Under the pieces are notes generated by a model. It had not been told where the DNA came from and searched no databases. It saw nothing but the letters and a program-made list of their open reading frames with translations. 64,000 nt of DNA from Pseudomonas fluorescens (lineage in GTDB: Bacteria > Pseudomonadota > Gammaproteobacteria > Pseudomonadales > Pseudomonadaceae). The stretch covers positions 1-64,000 of the forward strand of contig NZ_CABVHY010000034.1 in assembly GCF_902497875.1 (NCBI RefSeq), in the 5' to 3' direction. Numbering within the stretch: position 1 is the stretch's first letter; every line of letters begins with the position of its first letter. Position numbers and translations under genes: made by a program. This document shows, one piece after another, positions 25,893 through 34,656 of the stretch.

Positions 25893-27473
25893 ATGCCCCA
25901 GATCATCGGCCACCACTACATCAACGGTACGCGCAGCGCCGCCAGCAACATCACCCTGCACAGTCATGACGCCAGCAGCGGCGAAGCCCTGCCCTACTCG
26001 TTCATGCAAGCCACCGGTGAAGAAGTGGACGCTGCTGCCCAAGCCGCCGCGGCAGCCTATCCAGCCTTCCGTAACCTGCCGGCAAGCCGGCGCGCGGAAT
26101 TCCTCGAGGCCATCGCCGCGCAACTGGACGCACTGGATGACGAGTTCATCGCCCTGGTAACCCGTGAAACCGCACTGCCGACCGGGCGTATCCAGGGCGA
26201 GCGCGGTCGTACCAGCGGCCAGATGCGTCTGTTCGCCCAGGTCCTGCGTCGCGGCGATTTCTATGGCGCGCGCATCGACCGGGCATTGCCCGAGCGTCAG
26301 CCAATGCCACGGGGCGATCTGCGTCAGTACCGGATCGGCGTCGGTCCGGTCGCGGTGTTCGGCGCGAGCAATTTCCCGCTGGCCTTCTCCACCGCCGGTG
26401 GTGACACCGCAGCTGCGCTTGCCGCTGGTTGCCCGGTGGTGTTCAAGGCCCACAGCGGGCATATGGCGACCGCCGAGCAGGTGGCCGACGCTATCATTCG
26501 CGCCGCCGAGCTAACCGGCATGCCCAAGGGTGTGTTCAACATGATCTACGGGGCCGGGGTCGGCGAAGCGCTGGTCAAGCATCCGGCGATCCAGGCGGTC
26601 GGCTTTACCGGCTCGCTGAAGGGCGGCCGCGCCCTCTGCGACATGGCCGCCGCACGCCCACAGCCGATTCCGGTGTTCGCCGAAATGAGCAGTATCAACC
26701 CGGTGCTGGTATTGCCCGAAGCCCTGCGGGTGCGTGGCGAGAAAATCGCCAGCGAACTCGCCGCCTCGGTGGTGCTCGGCTGCGGCCAGTTCTGCACCAA
26801 CCCGGGACTGGTGATCGGTATTCGCTCCCCCGAGTTCAGCGCATTCATGGAGCATCTCAGTGCGCTGATGGCCGAACAACCGGAACAAACCATGCTCAAC
26901 GCCGGCACACTCGACAGCTACGGCAAGGGCGTGCAGGCGTTGCACGCTCATCCGGGAATCAGCCACCTGGCCGGCCGCGAACAACAGGGCAGACAAGCCC
27001 GGCCCCAGCTGTTCAAGGCCGACGTCAGCCTGCTGCTCAATGGCGACCCGCTGCTGCAGGAAGAAGTCTTCGGTCCGACCACGGTACTGGTGGAAGTGGC
27101 CGACAAGGCCGAACTGCAACGAGCGCTGCAGAGTTTGCACGGTCAGCTCACGGCCACGTTGATCGCCGAAGCCGCTGACCTGCACACTCATGGCGAAGTG
27201 CTGCCGCTGCTGGAACAGAAGGTCGGCCGCGTGCTGTTCAACGGCTACCCGACGGGCGTCGAAGTCTGCGATGCGATGGTGCATGGCGGCCCCTACCCGG
27301 CCACCTCCGATGCCCGTGGCACCTCGGTCGGCAGCCTGGCCATCGAGCGTTTCCTGCGTCCGGTGTGCTACCAGAACTGCCCGGACGCGCTACTGCCCGA
27401 CGCGCTGAAAAACGCTAACCCGCTGGGCATCAATCGCCTGGTCGATGGTAACAGCCACCGCGAACCGGTTTAA
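25893..27473 (+). CDS. Alpha-ketoglutarate semialdehyde (2,5-dioxovalerate) dehydrogenase
   Basis: A 526-residue aldehyde dehydrogenase. The catalytic Cys lies in VLGCGQFCTNPGLVIG near residue 300 and the general-base Glu in FAEMSSINPVLV near 265, with GFTGSLKGGRAL for the nucleotide. The FCTNPG wording and C-terminal YPTGVEV block are typical of the KGSA dehydrogenase branch. It makes alpha-ketoglutarate from the deaminase product and so closes the 4-hydroxyproline route. The ATG at 25893 has AAGGAA upstream. Confidence 0.88.
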   Translation: MPQIIGHHYINGTRSAASNITLHSHDASSGEALPYSFMQATGEEVDAAAQAAAAAYPAFRNLPASRRAEFLEAIAAQLDALDDEFIALVTRETALPTGRIQGERGRTSGQMRLFAQVLRRGDFYGARIDRALPERQPMPRGDLRQYRIGVGPVAVFGASNFPLAFSTAGGDTAAALAAGCPVVFKAHSGHMATAEQVADAIIRAAELTGMPKGVFNMIYGAGVGEALVKHPAIQAVGFTGSLKGGRALCDMAAARPQPIPVFAEMSSINPVLVLPEALRVRGEKIASELAASVVLGCGQFCTNPGLVIGIRSPEFSAFMEHLSALMAEQPEQTMLNAGTLDSYGKGVQALHAHPGISHLAGREQQGRQARPQLFKADVSLLLNGDPLLQEEVFGPTTVLVEVADKAELQRALQSLHGQLTATLIAEAADLHTHGEVLPLLEQKVGRVLFNGYPTGVEVCDAMVHGGPYPATSDARGTSVGSLAIERFLRPVCYQNCPDALLPDALKNANPLGINRLVDGNSHREPV

Positions 27474-27485
27474 AAAACCACTCAA

Positions 27486-27612
27486 ATGAACGGGAGACCT
27501 CCTGTGGGAGCGAGCTTGCTCGCGATGAGGCCATCAGATTCAACATCCTCGTTGACTGATACGCCGCTATCGCGAGCAAGCTCGCTCCCACAGGACTGGC
27601 CCTCCCGTTCAT
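27486..27612. repeat. Nested REP pair between convergent genes
   Basis: The arms 27501-27526 and 27568-27593 (CCTGTGGGAGCGAGC class) are inverted copies. They are enclosed by a second inverted pair, ATGAACGGGAG at 27486 and CTCCCGTTCAT at 27602. The structure lies between two convergent genes and probably acts as a shared terminator. Confidence 0.8.
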
Positions 27613-28626
27613 TCAGGCCAGCAGTGCCTTCAGGTCGTTGTATAGGGCCTCGGGAATCTGCACGCCCTCCACCAGGCTGCGCGCTCGCGCCTCATAGCGG
27701 CGTTGCGACGGCAAGCGTGCGCCCTGCCCTTGAATGCTCTCGAACAAGACTTCGGCACGGGCCAGATGCTGCTCGGTGGCCTCGCCGAGGAAGCGTCGCG
27801 GGTCGAGGGCGATGATCAGCTCGCCGTGGTACGGCGACGACTTGCTGCCAGCGTCGTAAGCCAGCGACTCGGCACTGGTCAAGTCACCGATCAACGGCCC
27901 GGCGATCAACTCCACCATCGCCGCCAGCGCCGAGCCCTTGTGCCCGCCGAACGTCAGCATCGCCCCAGTATCGAGCACCACGTTCGCATCGGTACTCGGC
28001 TGGCCCTCGGCATCCACCCCCCAGCCCTCGGGTATCGCTTTGCCGGCACGCCGGTGCAACTCGATATCGCCGCGGGCAATCGCACTGGTGGCAAAGTCGA
28101 AAACAAACGGCTCCTTACCCGCACGCGGCCAGCCAAAAGCAATGGGGTTGGTCCCGAATACCGGCTGCCTGCCCCCCGCAGGCGCAACCCAGGCATGGCT
28201 GGGATTACAGGCCAGCGCCACCAGACCGGCAGCGGTCAGCTGCTCGATCTCCACCCAAAGCGCGGAAAAATGCACACAGCGATTGATCGCCAAGGCGGCA
28301 ATACCGTTAGCCCGGGTTTTCTCCTCCAGCAATGGCAGGCCCGCCTGGAACGCCAACTGGGAGAAACCACCGGCGGCATCGACCCGCACAATCGAAGGTG
28401 CCTGGTCGATCACCCGCGGCTCGGCATCGGCCACCACCTTGGCGGCCCGGAGCGAATTCACACAGCCGAGAATCCGGTACAGACCATGGGAAGCACAGCC
28501 ATCGCGTTCGCCAGCGATCACCGTAGCGGCCACCGCTTGAGCATGGGCAGCATTGAAACCGTTGTGCAGCAGGATCGATTCGGCCAGCGTTTGGGCCTCG
28601 ATCAGGGTCAGTCGGATCATATTCAA
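27613..28626 (-). CDS. LDH2/malate dehydrogenase-family reductase, probable 1-pyrroline-2-carboxylate reductase
   Basis: A 337-residue NAD(P)-dependent enzyme of the malate/L-lactate dehydrogenase type 2 family. It has the N-terminal ERDGCASHGLYRI, the central NPSHAWVAPAGGRQPVFGTNPIAFG and the late TFGGHKGSALAAMVELIAG. This family includes the DpkA-type 1-piperideine/1-pyrroline-2-carboxylate reductases that turn the dehydratase products of 3-hydroxyproline into L-proline. Its place beside two 3-hydroxyproline dehydratase genes supports that role over lactate oxidation. It is transcribed towards the rest of the island. Confidence 0.8.
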   Translation of the reverse strand: MNMIRLTLIEAQTLAESILLHNGFNAAHAQAVAATVIAGERDGCASHGLYRILGCVNSLRAAKVVADAEPRVIDQAPSIVRVDAAGGFSQLAFQAGLPLLEEKTRANGIAALAINRCVHFSALWVEIEQLTAAGLVALACNPSHAWVAPAGGRQPVFGTNPIAFGWPRAGKEPFVFDFATSAIARGDIELHRRAGKAIPEGWGVDAEGQPSTDANVVLDTGAMLTFGGHKGSALAAMVELIAGPLIGDLTSAESLAYDAGSKSSPYHGELIIALDPRRFLGEATEQHLARAEVLFESIQGQGARLPSQRRYEARARSLVEGVQIPEALYNDLKALLA

Positions 28627-28822
28627 CTCCTTGGACAGACCGTCCAGACTGGCTCATTCCAAGGCCCGCGGCTTGATCGCTTTAGCCCGTGGGCATGACG
28701 ATCTCGGCATAGTCTGATCACCACAAGCCTGGCGCGAAGCTGTCCCTGGATCCTGTTCAGCGCATACCGAGTGGAGTACCGTGGAGGCCATGATTAAACT
28801 CACGTGACGATAGGAAATCGAA

Positions 28823-29311
28823 ATGAGTAAGGCAGAAGAACTCGCCGCGAAGCTGAAACAAAAGCAGGAAAGCAGTGCTGACTCAACAGTATCTGCCGAC
28901 AACGCGATCGAGCATTGGCCCGGCCAGGTTTATGAAATGTATCACCAGCTCGAAACGTGGCTGGAGCCGCTGTCTGAAGCGGGATTGAACATCCGGCGAG
29001 TATCGACGCGAGTCTTCGAGAGCCATTCTTCAGGTTCGACCTACAACTACGCCATCGATCAGCTGCTGATCGAGGGCAACCATAAAAGCATTACCCTCGA
29101 CCCGATTGCTCGCTTCACTGATGTGGGTCTGGGTCGGGTCGACATCCACTTGAAAGGCAAAGAACTGTATCTCCTGCGGACCGGCGTCGAGCAGGGTGAT
29201 CCGCAATGGGTTATTCACAGGGTTCCACAGTCTGGACAACACAAGGTAGATCCGCTGCTGCTTGATGAGGACAGTCTGCTTTCGCTAATACAAGAGGGGC
29301 TGGAGCTGTAG
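28823..29311 (+). CDS. Conserved-looking hypothetical protein
   Basis: A 162-residue soluble protein with a Lys/Glu-rich N-terminal helix (KAEELAAKLKQKQESS) and an alpha/beta body (GQVYEMYHQLETWLEPL, SSGSTYNYAIDQLLI, VDIHLKGKELYLLRTG). There is no signal peptide or recognised motif. GATAGGAAA precedes the ATG, and a clear terminator follows at 29361. I cannot assign a function. Confidence 0.7.
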   Translation: MSKAEELAAKLKQKQESSADSTVSADNAIEHWPGQVYEMYHQLETWLEPLSEAGLNIRRVSTRVFESHSSGSTYNYAIDQLLIEGNHKSITLDPIARFTDVGLGRVDIHLKGKELYLLRTGVEQGDPQWVIHRVPQSGQHKVDPLLLDEDSLLSLIQEGLEL

Positions 29312-29360
29312 AGCGGGCTTACTGAGGTCGAACGGGCGCCAACTCGCGCACCAAAGTAAA

Positions 29361-29386
29361 AACGCCGGCCACTATGAGCCGGCGTT
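29361..29386 (+). terminator. Intrinsic terminator
   Basis: AACGCCGGC (29361-29369) pairs with GCCGGCGTT (29378-29386), followed by CTGTTTCT. It ends the hypothetical gene at 28823. The rest of 29387-29875 holds no gene that I can support, although short chance frames exist. Confidence 0.75.
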
Positions 29387-29875
29387 CTGTTTCTGCGGAC
29401 GAGACGCCAGCCTTCTCGGCCTTCTTTGAAATAGCCTTCCCCGCAGTACGACCGATTCTCGGACCTGATTGGCTCGACCCAAAACAGCGCACTGCAGCCC
29501 GGCAATTCCCGTGACTGGTGCATTGATTTTTTTCTACCTTCGCAACCCGCGAAGTAAAAATCAGAGTGAGGCCGGAGGAGAAAAATATAAGCCTGCCCCT
29601 CTCCAGATCCGGTTTTTACTGCAAGCACGCTCAGCGCCGGGCCTGTCACTCATCATGGCGATCGAATGGCATCGGCCTTTTCACTGCATGGGTGACACGC
29701 CGGTTTACCGCCAACGGCGAAGACTGGCAAACAACTTGCTTAAGTCTAGTCAGGCTTGAGCCATCAACGACGATGGCTTCGCAACTATCACGGGCAACGG
29801 CGTCCGCTCCCCTTCGCATTGCGTCAGGTGGGCGTGCGCCGTTTTGCTTTTTATCCCGGCACAAAGGAAATCCTC

Positions 29876-31063
29876 ATGTCTGCTCAAGGAATCCCTGCGG
29901 GTCTTGCCATCGCTACTGCGCACAGCGTTGTCGACAAGTCGCGCCCTGCCGGCATTGCATTCACGGCATTGTTTGAACCCGGTATGGCTCTGCTCGAACG
30001 CAGCAGGATCGGCCTCTGGTTACCCCTCGCACTGGCACTCGGCGCCTGTGGTCTCGCGCTGGCTGAACAACCCGCCAGCGCACTGACTCTGATCCCTGGT
30101 GTCCTCTACCTGGGCTGCGCCTGGCACCTTCGCGAACGCCATCAACGCCATCTACAGACATTCTGGAGCACCGAACTGGCACGGCTGCTGCTCAGCTCAC
30201 GGGATGCCGACCCGGCGACGCTACTGGTGGCCGCCAGCATGCAGCTGCGCAACAGCGAACGCTTGCGCAGCGAAGTACAGTTCGCCAGTCGTGCCCTGCA
30301 GCAGATGGCCCGGCAGGCCCGCGACCAGGGTGAGGAACAGAGCCAACGGATCGCCATGATCGCTGCCGCCAGCGAGCAAATCGATCAGACCCTGCATAGC
30401 ATCGACGCCCTGGCCCAAGGTGCTTTGGCAGCTTTTGCCGACGCCCATGCCCAGAGCGATGCCGGTTGTCTGGAGGCGCGCTCGGTGGGTGGCAGCATGC
30501 GCGCCATTCAGCACAGTCTGGGCAATACCGCACTGGCCGTGGAAGCGTTGCTGCAGCGCACCAGCGCAGTGGAAAGCACCGTCAATAGCATCCAGGCACT
30601 GGCCAGGCAGACCCAGTTGTTGGCCCTCAACGCTTCCATCGAGGCCGCTCGCGCTGGCGAACACGGTCGCGGTTTCGCCGTGGTCGCGGCGGAGGTCCGC
30701 AGCCTGGCCCAGGCCACCGACCGGGCTACCCACGAAATCACCACCGCCGCGACAGCGATTGCCACGGCAGTGCGCCAGGTGGATGGCGAGGTCAAAGAGC
30801 ACCGCGCTTTGCTGGAAGCCGGTAGTCAACAGAGTGAGCACCTCGCTACCAACCTCGACGACCTGGCACAACGGAGCCAGACCAATCTGCAACACCTCGG
30901 CGCCATGCAACAGGCGCTCAGCGAGCACCAACAAGCCAATCATGCCCTCAGCGAACAGTTGCAACAGGTCAATGGGGCCGTGCAGGAACAGAGCACGCAG
31001 ACCCATGCGCTGCATGACCTGACCCGCTATCTCAATCAGCTCACCGTCGGAGGTCACCCATGA
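29876..31063 (+). CDS. Methyl-accepting chemotaxis-like protein without a periplasmic sensor domain
   Basis: A 395-residue protein. Two adjacent membrane segments (GLWLPLALALGACGLAL and TLIPGVLYLGCAWHL, about residues 42-85) are separated by only a short loop, so no periplasmic ligand domain is present and no HAMP is obvious. The signalling domain has the conserved hairpin tip LLALNASIEAARAGEHGRGF followed by VVAAEVRSLA near residue 255. Helical heptads on both sides fit a dimeric coiled coil. Input may come from the membrane region, the N-terminal tail or the coupled downstream protein. AAAGGAAA precedes the ATG. Confidence 0.82.
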   Translation: MSAQGIPAGLAIATAHSVVDKSRPAGIAFTALFEPGMALLERSRIGLWLPLALALGACGLALAEQPASALTLIPGVLYLGCAWHLRERHQRHLQTFWSTELARLLLSSRDADPATLLVAASMQLRNSERLRSEVQFASRALQQMARQARDQGEEQSQRIAMIAAASEQIDQTLHSIDALAQGALAAFADAHAQSDAGCLEARSVGGSMRAIQHSLGNTALAVEALLQRTSAVESTVNSIQALARQTQLLALNASIEAARAGEHGRGFAVVAAEVRSLAQATDRATHEITTAATAIATAVRQVDGEVKEHRALLEAGSQQSEHLATNLDDLAQRSQTNLQHLGAMQQALSEHQQANHALSEQLQQVNGAVQEQSTQTHALHDLTRYLNQLTVGGHP

Positions 31064-31707
31064 ACCCACAACTCGTCACAGCATTCGATGGCGAACAATC
31101 CCGACGAACCCGGATGCCACAGGGTGACGCTGGCCTGCGACAGGCGCTCTTGCTGGGCCTCGACCTGCTGCAAGGCCTGCAACAGCATCGCGGACTCGGC
31201 GGACAGACCACCCCTGAGGCTCGGCAGCGCTGCCAGGCACTGGCTGACTCGCTCGACCCACGCTGGAGGGACTGGCCGTGCCCCATGCAACGCCAGGCTT
31301 GGCAGGCATTACGCCGCGACCCGGCGGATTTCGAAGGTCATTGCCTGTCGATACAAGACTTGCTCGGCACCCTCCAACACCTCGAATTGCATCGCTGTGC
31401 GCTCAGTCTGCAGCCCCCGGTCATCGCCGAGCGCTGTTGGGAGCTGGAAGACTTGGGGCGGCTGCGCGGCTTGTCGGTGCGCGCCGCCGCCCATCGGAGT
31501 TGCCCATTGGACATGCTTATTCAATTGCAGTACCTGCACGAACGCTTGCTCAAGCATGCCCCCCGCTCGCTGCTCGACGCTCTCGAACGGCTGCAACAAG
31601 GACTGATCGGCTCGCCGGTAGTGTCGATTACCGCAGCGCAGTGCTACGCCCTTCTCACCCCACTGCTCGATGAACGCCTCGACGCTATCCGTCGAGATCT
31701 GCGCTGA
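31060..31707 (+). CDS. Helical protein coupled to the chemoreceptor, possibly NIT-like
   Basis: A 215-residue, Leu- and Gln-rich, almost wholly helical protein with no membrane segment or signal peptide. Its ATG overlaps the receptor stop (ATGA), so both are made together. The start GLDLLQGLQQHRGLGG recalls the Q-x-E-R-G helix of nitrate/nitrite-sensing (NIT) domains, with His instead of Glu. The similarity is weak, and the rest has repeated Arg/Leu helices without a known motif. A role as input partner or adaptor of the receptor is an inference from coupling. Confidence 0.6.
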   Translation: MNPQLVTAFDGEQSRRTRMPQGDAGLRQALLLGLDLLQGLQQHRGLGGQTTPEARQRCQALADSLDPRWRDWPCPMQRQAWQALRRDPADFEGHCLSIQDLLGTLQHLELHRCALSLQPPVIAERCWELEDLGRLRGLSVRAAAHRSCPLDMLIQLQYLHERLLKHAPRSLLDALERLQQGLIGSPVVSITAAQCYALLTPLLDERLDAIRRDLR

Positions 31708-31897
31708 GGGTTATCTCTGCTGCCGGATAACCGGCAGCGGCCCAGCGAGGTGTGATGTCCGGGAACAACCAGGACTTGGCTTACCCATCATCACTCTCGT
31801 CGATAATCACCATCTGCGCTAATTTCTTCCCCTTCATAAACGTGCGCGTAACAATCCAACGCAAGCCAACGCACTTTACGAATCGAGGGGGAAAATC

Positions 31898-32041
31898 ATG
31901 CTCATCCACATCCTGACTTGCCTGGCCCTGACGGTGGTAACCCTGTCGTTGTTCTCGCGCTTCGTTCTTCATGTTGGCGATTTGAACAGCGAATCGCCTC
32001 GAGTCGAGGCAGCCCAAAAAACCGGCGACGCTCTCGCGTGA
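31898..32041 (+). CDS. Small single-pass membrane protein (47 aa)
   Basis: A short frame with an ATG preceded by GAGGGGGA. It encodes MLIHILTCLALTVVTLSLF, one membrane helix, and then a short charged tail ending DALA. It lies 35 bases before another small gene. No family is recognised. The ribosome site and helix make it more likely than chance to be real. Confidence 0.45.
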   Translation: MLIHILTCLALTVVTLSLFSRFVLHVGDLNSESPRVEAAQKTGDALA

Positions 32042-32075
32042 GAGACGTCATCTGAAACGCAGCGGAGTTACCAAC

Positions 32076-32357
32076 GTGAACCATCAAGTCAGCCTGGTCG
32101 TGAGTTTCCCGAGGTTTGGTAAAAACTACTACTCGCAGCACGCGGTCTCTCGCAAGGACGTCGCGCTCATCGTCGACAAGCGTTTCGACCCGTTTTTGAT
32201 GTCCGCGGCGACCCATCACTTCAACAACGAAGTCATTGGTTTCAACGACCAGTTCCGATTCCTGAGTGAGGTTCTGTCCTCGCACTTGCTGGACATCGAA
32301 ACCAGTCAGCCAGCCCAGCCTTCACGTCAGGCGGCACAGAGACACGGAGCCCGTTAA
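32076..32357 (+). CDS. Small hypothetical protein
   Basis: A 93-residue frame starting at GTG with GCGGAG upstream. The composition is globular (VSLVVSFPRFGKNYY, KDVALIVDKRFDPF) with a polar tail. It is adjacent to the small membrane protein at 31898 and convergent with the GntR gene. No function can be assigned. Confidence 0.4.
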   Translation: MNHQVSLVVSFPRFGKNYYSQHAVSRKDVALIVDKRFDPFLMSAATHHFNNEVIGFNDQFRFLSEVLSSHLLDIETSQPAQPSRQAAQRHGAR

Positions 32358-32383
32358 CAGCCTTCAACTCAGCCCGCATGACG

Positions 32384-33163
32384 CTAAGACGTCCTTGCCC
32401 CCGGATTTTGCCAAAACGACGGATCGGCACTCTTGAGCCGCTCAACGGCATTGTTGATATGAGTGAGCGCAGCATGCCGCGCGCCCTCTGGATCACCTGC
32501 AGCGATGGCCGCGTAGACCGCGAAGTGCTCGACCCGCACCGTCTTGGACAGATCATGGCGCCGCTCTTCGTTCGAGCGCGTGATGCGGATTGCCTCTTTG
32601 ATGAACTGAGCGATAAATTCGTGCAATGACGGGTACAGCGGATTGCCCGTCGCTTGAGAAATGGAGTGATGGAATGCCAGGTCTTCCTCGACACCATCGC
32701 GACCGGCCTGCTCGGCGGCATCGATGGCCTTCAGCGCCTGGTGGATGGCATTCAGCTGCTCAGGCGTATGCCGCTGCGCCGCCAGAGCAGCGGCTTCCCC
32801 TTCAATGCCACGGCGTAACTCGGTGACTCGCAATACCGCCTCGATCGACCCGGACACATCCAGATCGATAGTGAACGCCTTGATGTGCGCACCTTCGCTG
32901 ACCACGGTACCGCTGCCTTGGCGTACCTCGACCAGACCGGCTGACTTCAGGCGCGAAATCGCCTCGCGGATGACCGTCCTGCTGACGCCGAAACGCTCCG
33001 CGAGCACGGGTTCCGTAGGCAGGCGAGACCCTGGCAGTGCTGCGCCATTGGCAATATGTGCCTTGAGGGCGGCAGTCACCTGATCAGACAGCGTGCCCTT
33101 GGCGGAATCCTTCAGAACAGCCAGTGCATCGGCGGAACGGGAAGATTTATCAGGAGTGGGCAT
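32384..33163 (-). CDS. GntR/FCD regulator of the tetronate operon
   Basis: A 259-residue FadR-type regulator. The winged helix covers about residues 25-95 (LPTEPVLAERFGVSRTVIREA, GLVEVRQGSGTVV). The FCD domain follows (ELRRGIEGEAAALAAQ, DLAFHHSISQATGNPLY, VRVEHFAVYAAIAAGD), with the metal-binding His pattern. The ATG at 33163 is preferred over the TTG at 33181. It is divergent from the MFS/erythronate genes and is their likely repressor. Confidence 0.85.
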   Translation of the reverse strand: MPTPDKSSRSADALAVLKDSAKGTLSDQVTAALKAHIANGAALPGSRLPTEPVLAERFGVSRTVIREAISRLKSAGLVEVRQGSGTVVSEGAHIKAFTIDLDVSGSIEAVLRVTELRRGIEGEAAALAAQRHTPEQLNAIHQALKAIDAAEQAGRDGVEEDLAFHHSISQATGNPLYPSLHEFIAQFIKEAIRITRSNEERRHDLSKTVRVEHFAVYAAIAAGDPEGARHAALTHINNAVERLKSADPSFWQNPGARTS

Positions 33164-33238
33164 AGGTATCTCTGGGCTCAAATCGGTGAACGGTACTGCA
33201 TTTTAGACCCGCCGTCCTCTCCGGCTTCCAGCCCTTGA

Positions 33239-33262
33239 ATTCGTATGACGTATTATGATAAA
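33239..33262. promoter_or_regulatory. Candidate operator between GntR and the MFS gene
   Basis: ATTCGTATGACGTATTATGA holds the direct repeats CGTAT-GA-CGTAT and TATGA-CGTAT-TATGA in an AT-rich stretch of the divergent promoter. It is a plausible binding region for the adjacent FCD regulator, but the symmetry is imperfect. Confidence 0.35.
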
Positions 33263-33330
33263 AAACGGCACTTCATGTAATCCGATAAAAACAAAGTCAC
33301 CCACTACAAAAATAAGGATGGGGGAAACAC

Positions 33331-34641
33331 ATGACTGAATCAGTGATTCAAACCGGCGCCATCGTGCCCGCTGATCGCTTCGAGGATCTGGCGTATCGCA
33401 AAGTCGCGTGGCGGATCCTGCCGCTGTTGTTGCTGTGCTACCTCGTCGCTTACCTGGATCGGGTGAACGTGGGTTTCGCCAAATTGCAGATGTCCGACGA
33501 TCTGCAATTTTCCGAAGCGGTGTATGGTCTCGGCGCGGGGATTTTCTTCATTGCGTACTTCCTCGTCGAAATTCCCAGCAACTTGATTCTGCATCGTGTC
33601 GGTGCCCGGTTGTGGATCGCGCGCATCATGATCAGCTGGGGAATCATCTCCTCCGCCATGGCACTGGTTAATACGCCGATGTCCTTCTACATCATGCGCT
33701 TCCTGCTGGGGCTCGCCGAGGCAGGGTTCTACCCGGGTGTCATTCTCTATCTGTCTTACTGGTTCCCGACCCATCGCCGCGGCAAGATGTACGCCCTGTT
33801 CGCCACGGCAGTGCCGCTGTCCGGACTGATTGGCGCGCCCTTATCCGGCTGGATCATGAGCGCCTTTGATGGCGACCATGGGTTTGCCGGCTGGCAATGG
33901 CTGTTTTTCCTCGAAGGGCTGCCCTCGATCGCCGTCGGGATTCTGGTGATTTTTTGCCTCAGCGACCGGATCTCCAAGGCCAGCTGGCTCACCAGCGAAG
34001 AGAAAACCCTGCTGCAGACCCGCATCGACGCCGAAACCGCCGGTCATCAAAAGCACAGCCTGAAAGAGGTGTTCCTCCAGCCGCGCATCTGGCTGCTGAC
34101 GGCCATCTATTTCTGCATGATCGCCGGCTTCTACACCGTGGGTTTCTGGTTGCCGACGCTTATCCGCCAGGCCGGGGTCAGCGACGTATTGCAAGTCGGA
34201 ATGCTCACCGCCATCCCTTATGCCGCGGCGGCGCTGACCATGATCCTGGTTTCGCGCAGCGCTGATCGGCTCCGTGAGCGTCGCTGGCACCTGGCGCTGA
34301 CCGCAGTGCTCGGCGGTATCGGCTTGTTCATCTCCGCCACCTGGAGCGACAACTTCACGATTTCCATGATCGGCCTGACCCTTGGCTCCATGGGGGCCAT
34401 GAGCACCCTGCCGCTGTTCTGGAGCCTGCCGACCGCCTTCCTCGGAGGCACGGCAGCGGCCGCCGGCATTGCCCTGATCAACTCCTGGGGCAACCTGGCG
34501 GGCTTCGTCTCTCCGTACTTGATGGGTTTCCTCAAAGACACGACCCACAGCACCACGATCGGCATGTATGTGATGGCAAGCGCGCTGTTCCTGGGCGCAC
34601 TGCTGGTCTTCAGAATTCCCGGAAAACTCGTCAACCACTGA
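33331..34641 (+). CDS. MFS transporter, anion:cation symporter (sugar-acid) type
   Basis: A 436-residue, 12-helix carrier of the ACS/phthalate-permease family. It has the first-helix motif YLVAYLDRVNVGFA, FFIAYFLVEIPSNLIL, the family LGLAEAGFYPGVILYLSYWFP and WLTSEEK in the central loop. These carriers usually move hexuronates, tartrate or other sugar acids. As first gene of the erythronate/threonate operon it is probably the four-carbon acid importer. GGGGGAAA stands before the ATG. Confidence 0.88.
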   Translation: MTESVIQTGAIVPADRFEDLAYRKVAWRILPLLLLCYLVAYLDRVNVGFAKLQMSDDLQFSEAVYGLGAGIFFIAYFLVEIPSNLILHRVGARLWIARIMISWGIISSAMALVNTPMSFYIMRFLLGLAEAGFYPGVILYLSYWFPTHRRGKMYALFATAVPLSGLIGAPLSGWIMSAFDGDHGFAGWQWLFFLEGLPSIAVGILVIFCLSDRISKASWLTSEEKTLLQTRIDAETAGHQKHSLKEVFLQPRIWLLTAIYFCMIAGFYTVGFWLPTLIRQAGVSDVLQVGMLTAIPYAAAALTMILVSRSADRLRERRWHLALTAVLGGIGLFISATWSDNFTISMIGLTLGSMGAMSTLPLFWSLPTAFLGGTAAAAGIALINSWGNLAGFVSPYLMGFLKDTTHSTTIGMYVMASALFLGALLVFRIPGKLVNH

Positions 34642-34656
34642 CGTTTGGAGTAACTC

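Noticed and set aside
25182..26462. 426-codon open frame on the - strand
   Set aside because: It runs antisense through the MFS and aldehyde dehydrogenase genes and across a REP pair; a chance frame.
29566..29976. 136-codon frame in the gap before the chemoreceptor
   Set aside because: No ribosome site or motif, and it runs into the receptor gene in another frame.
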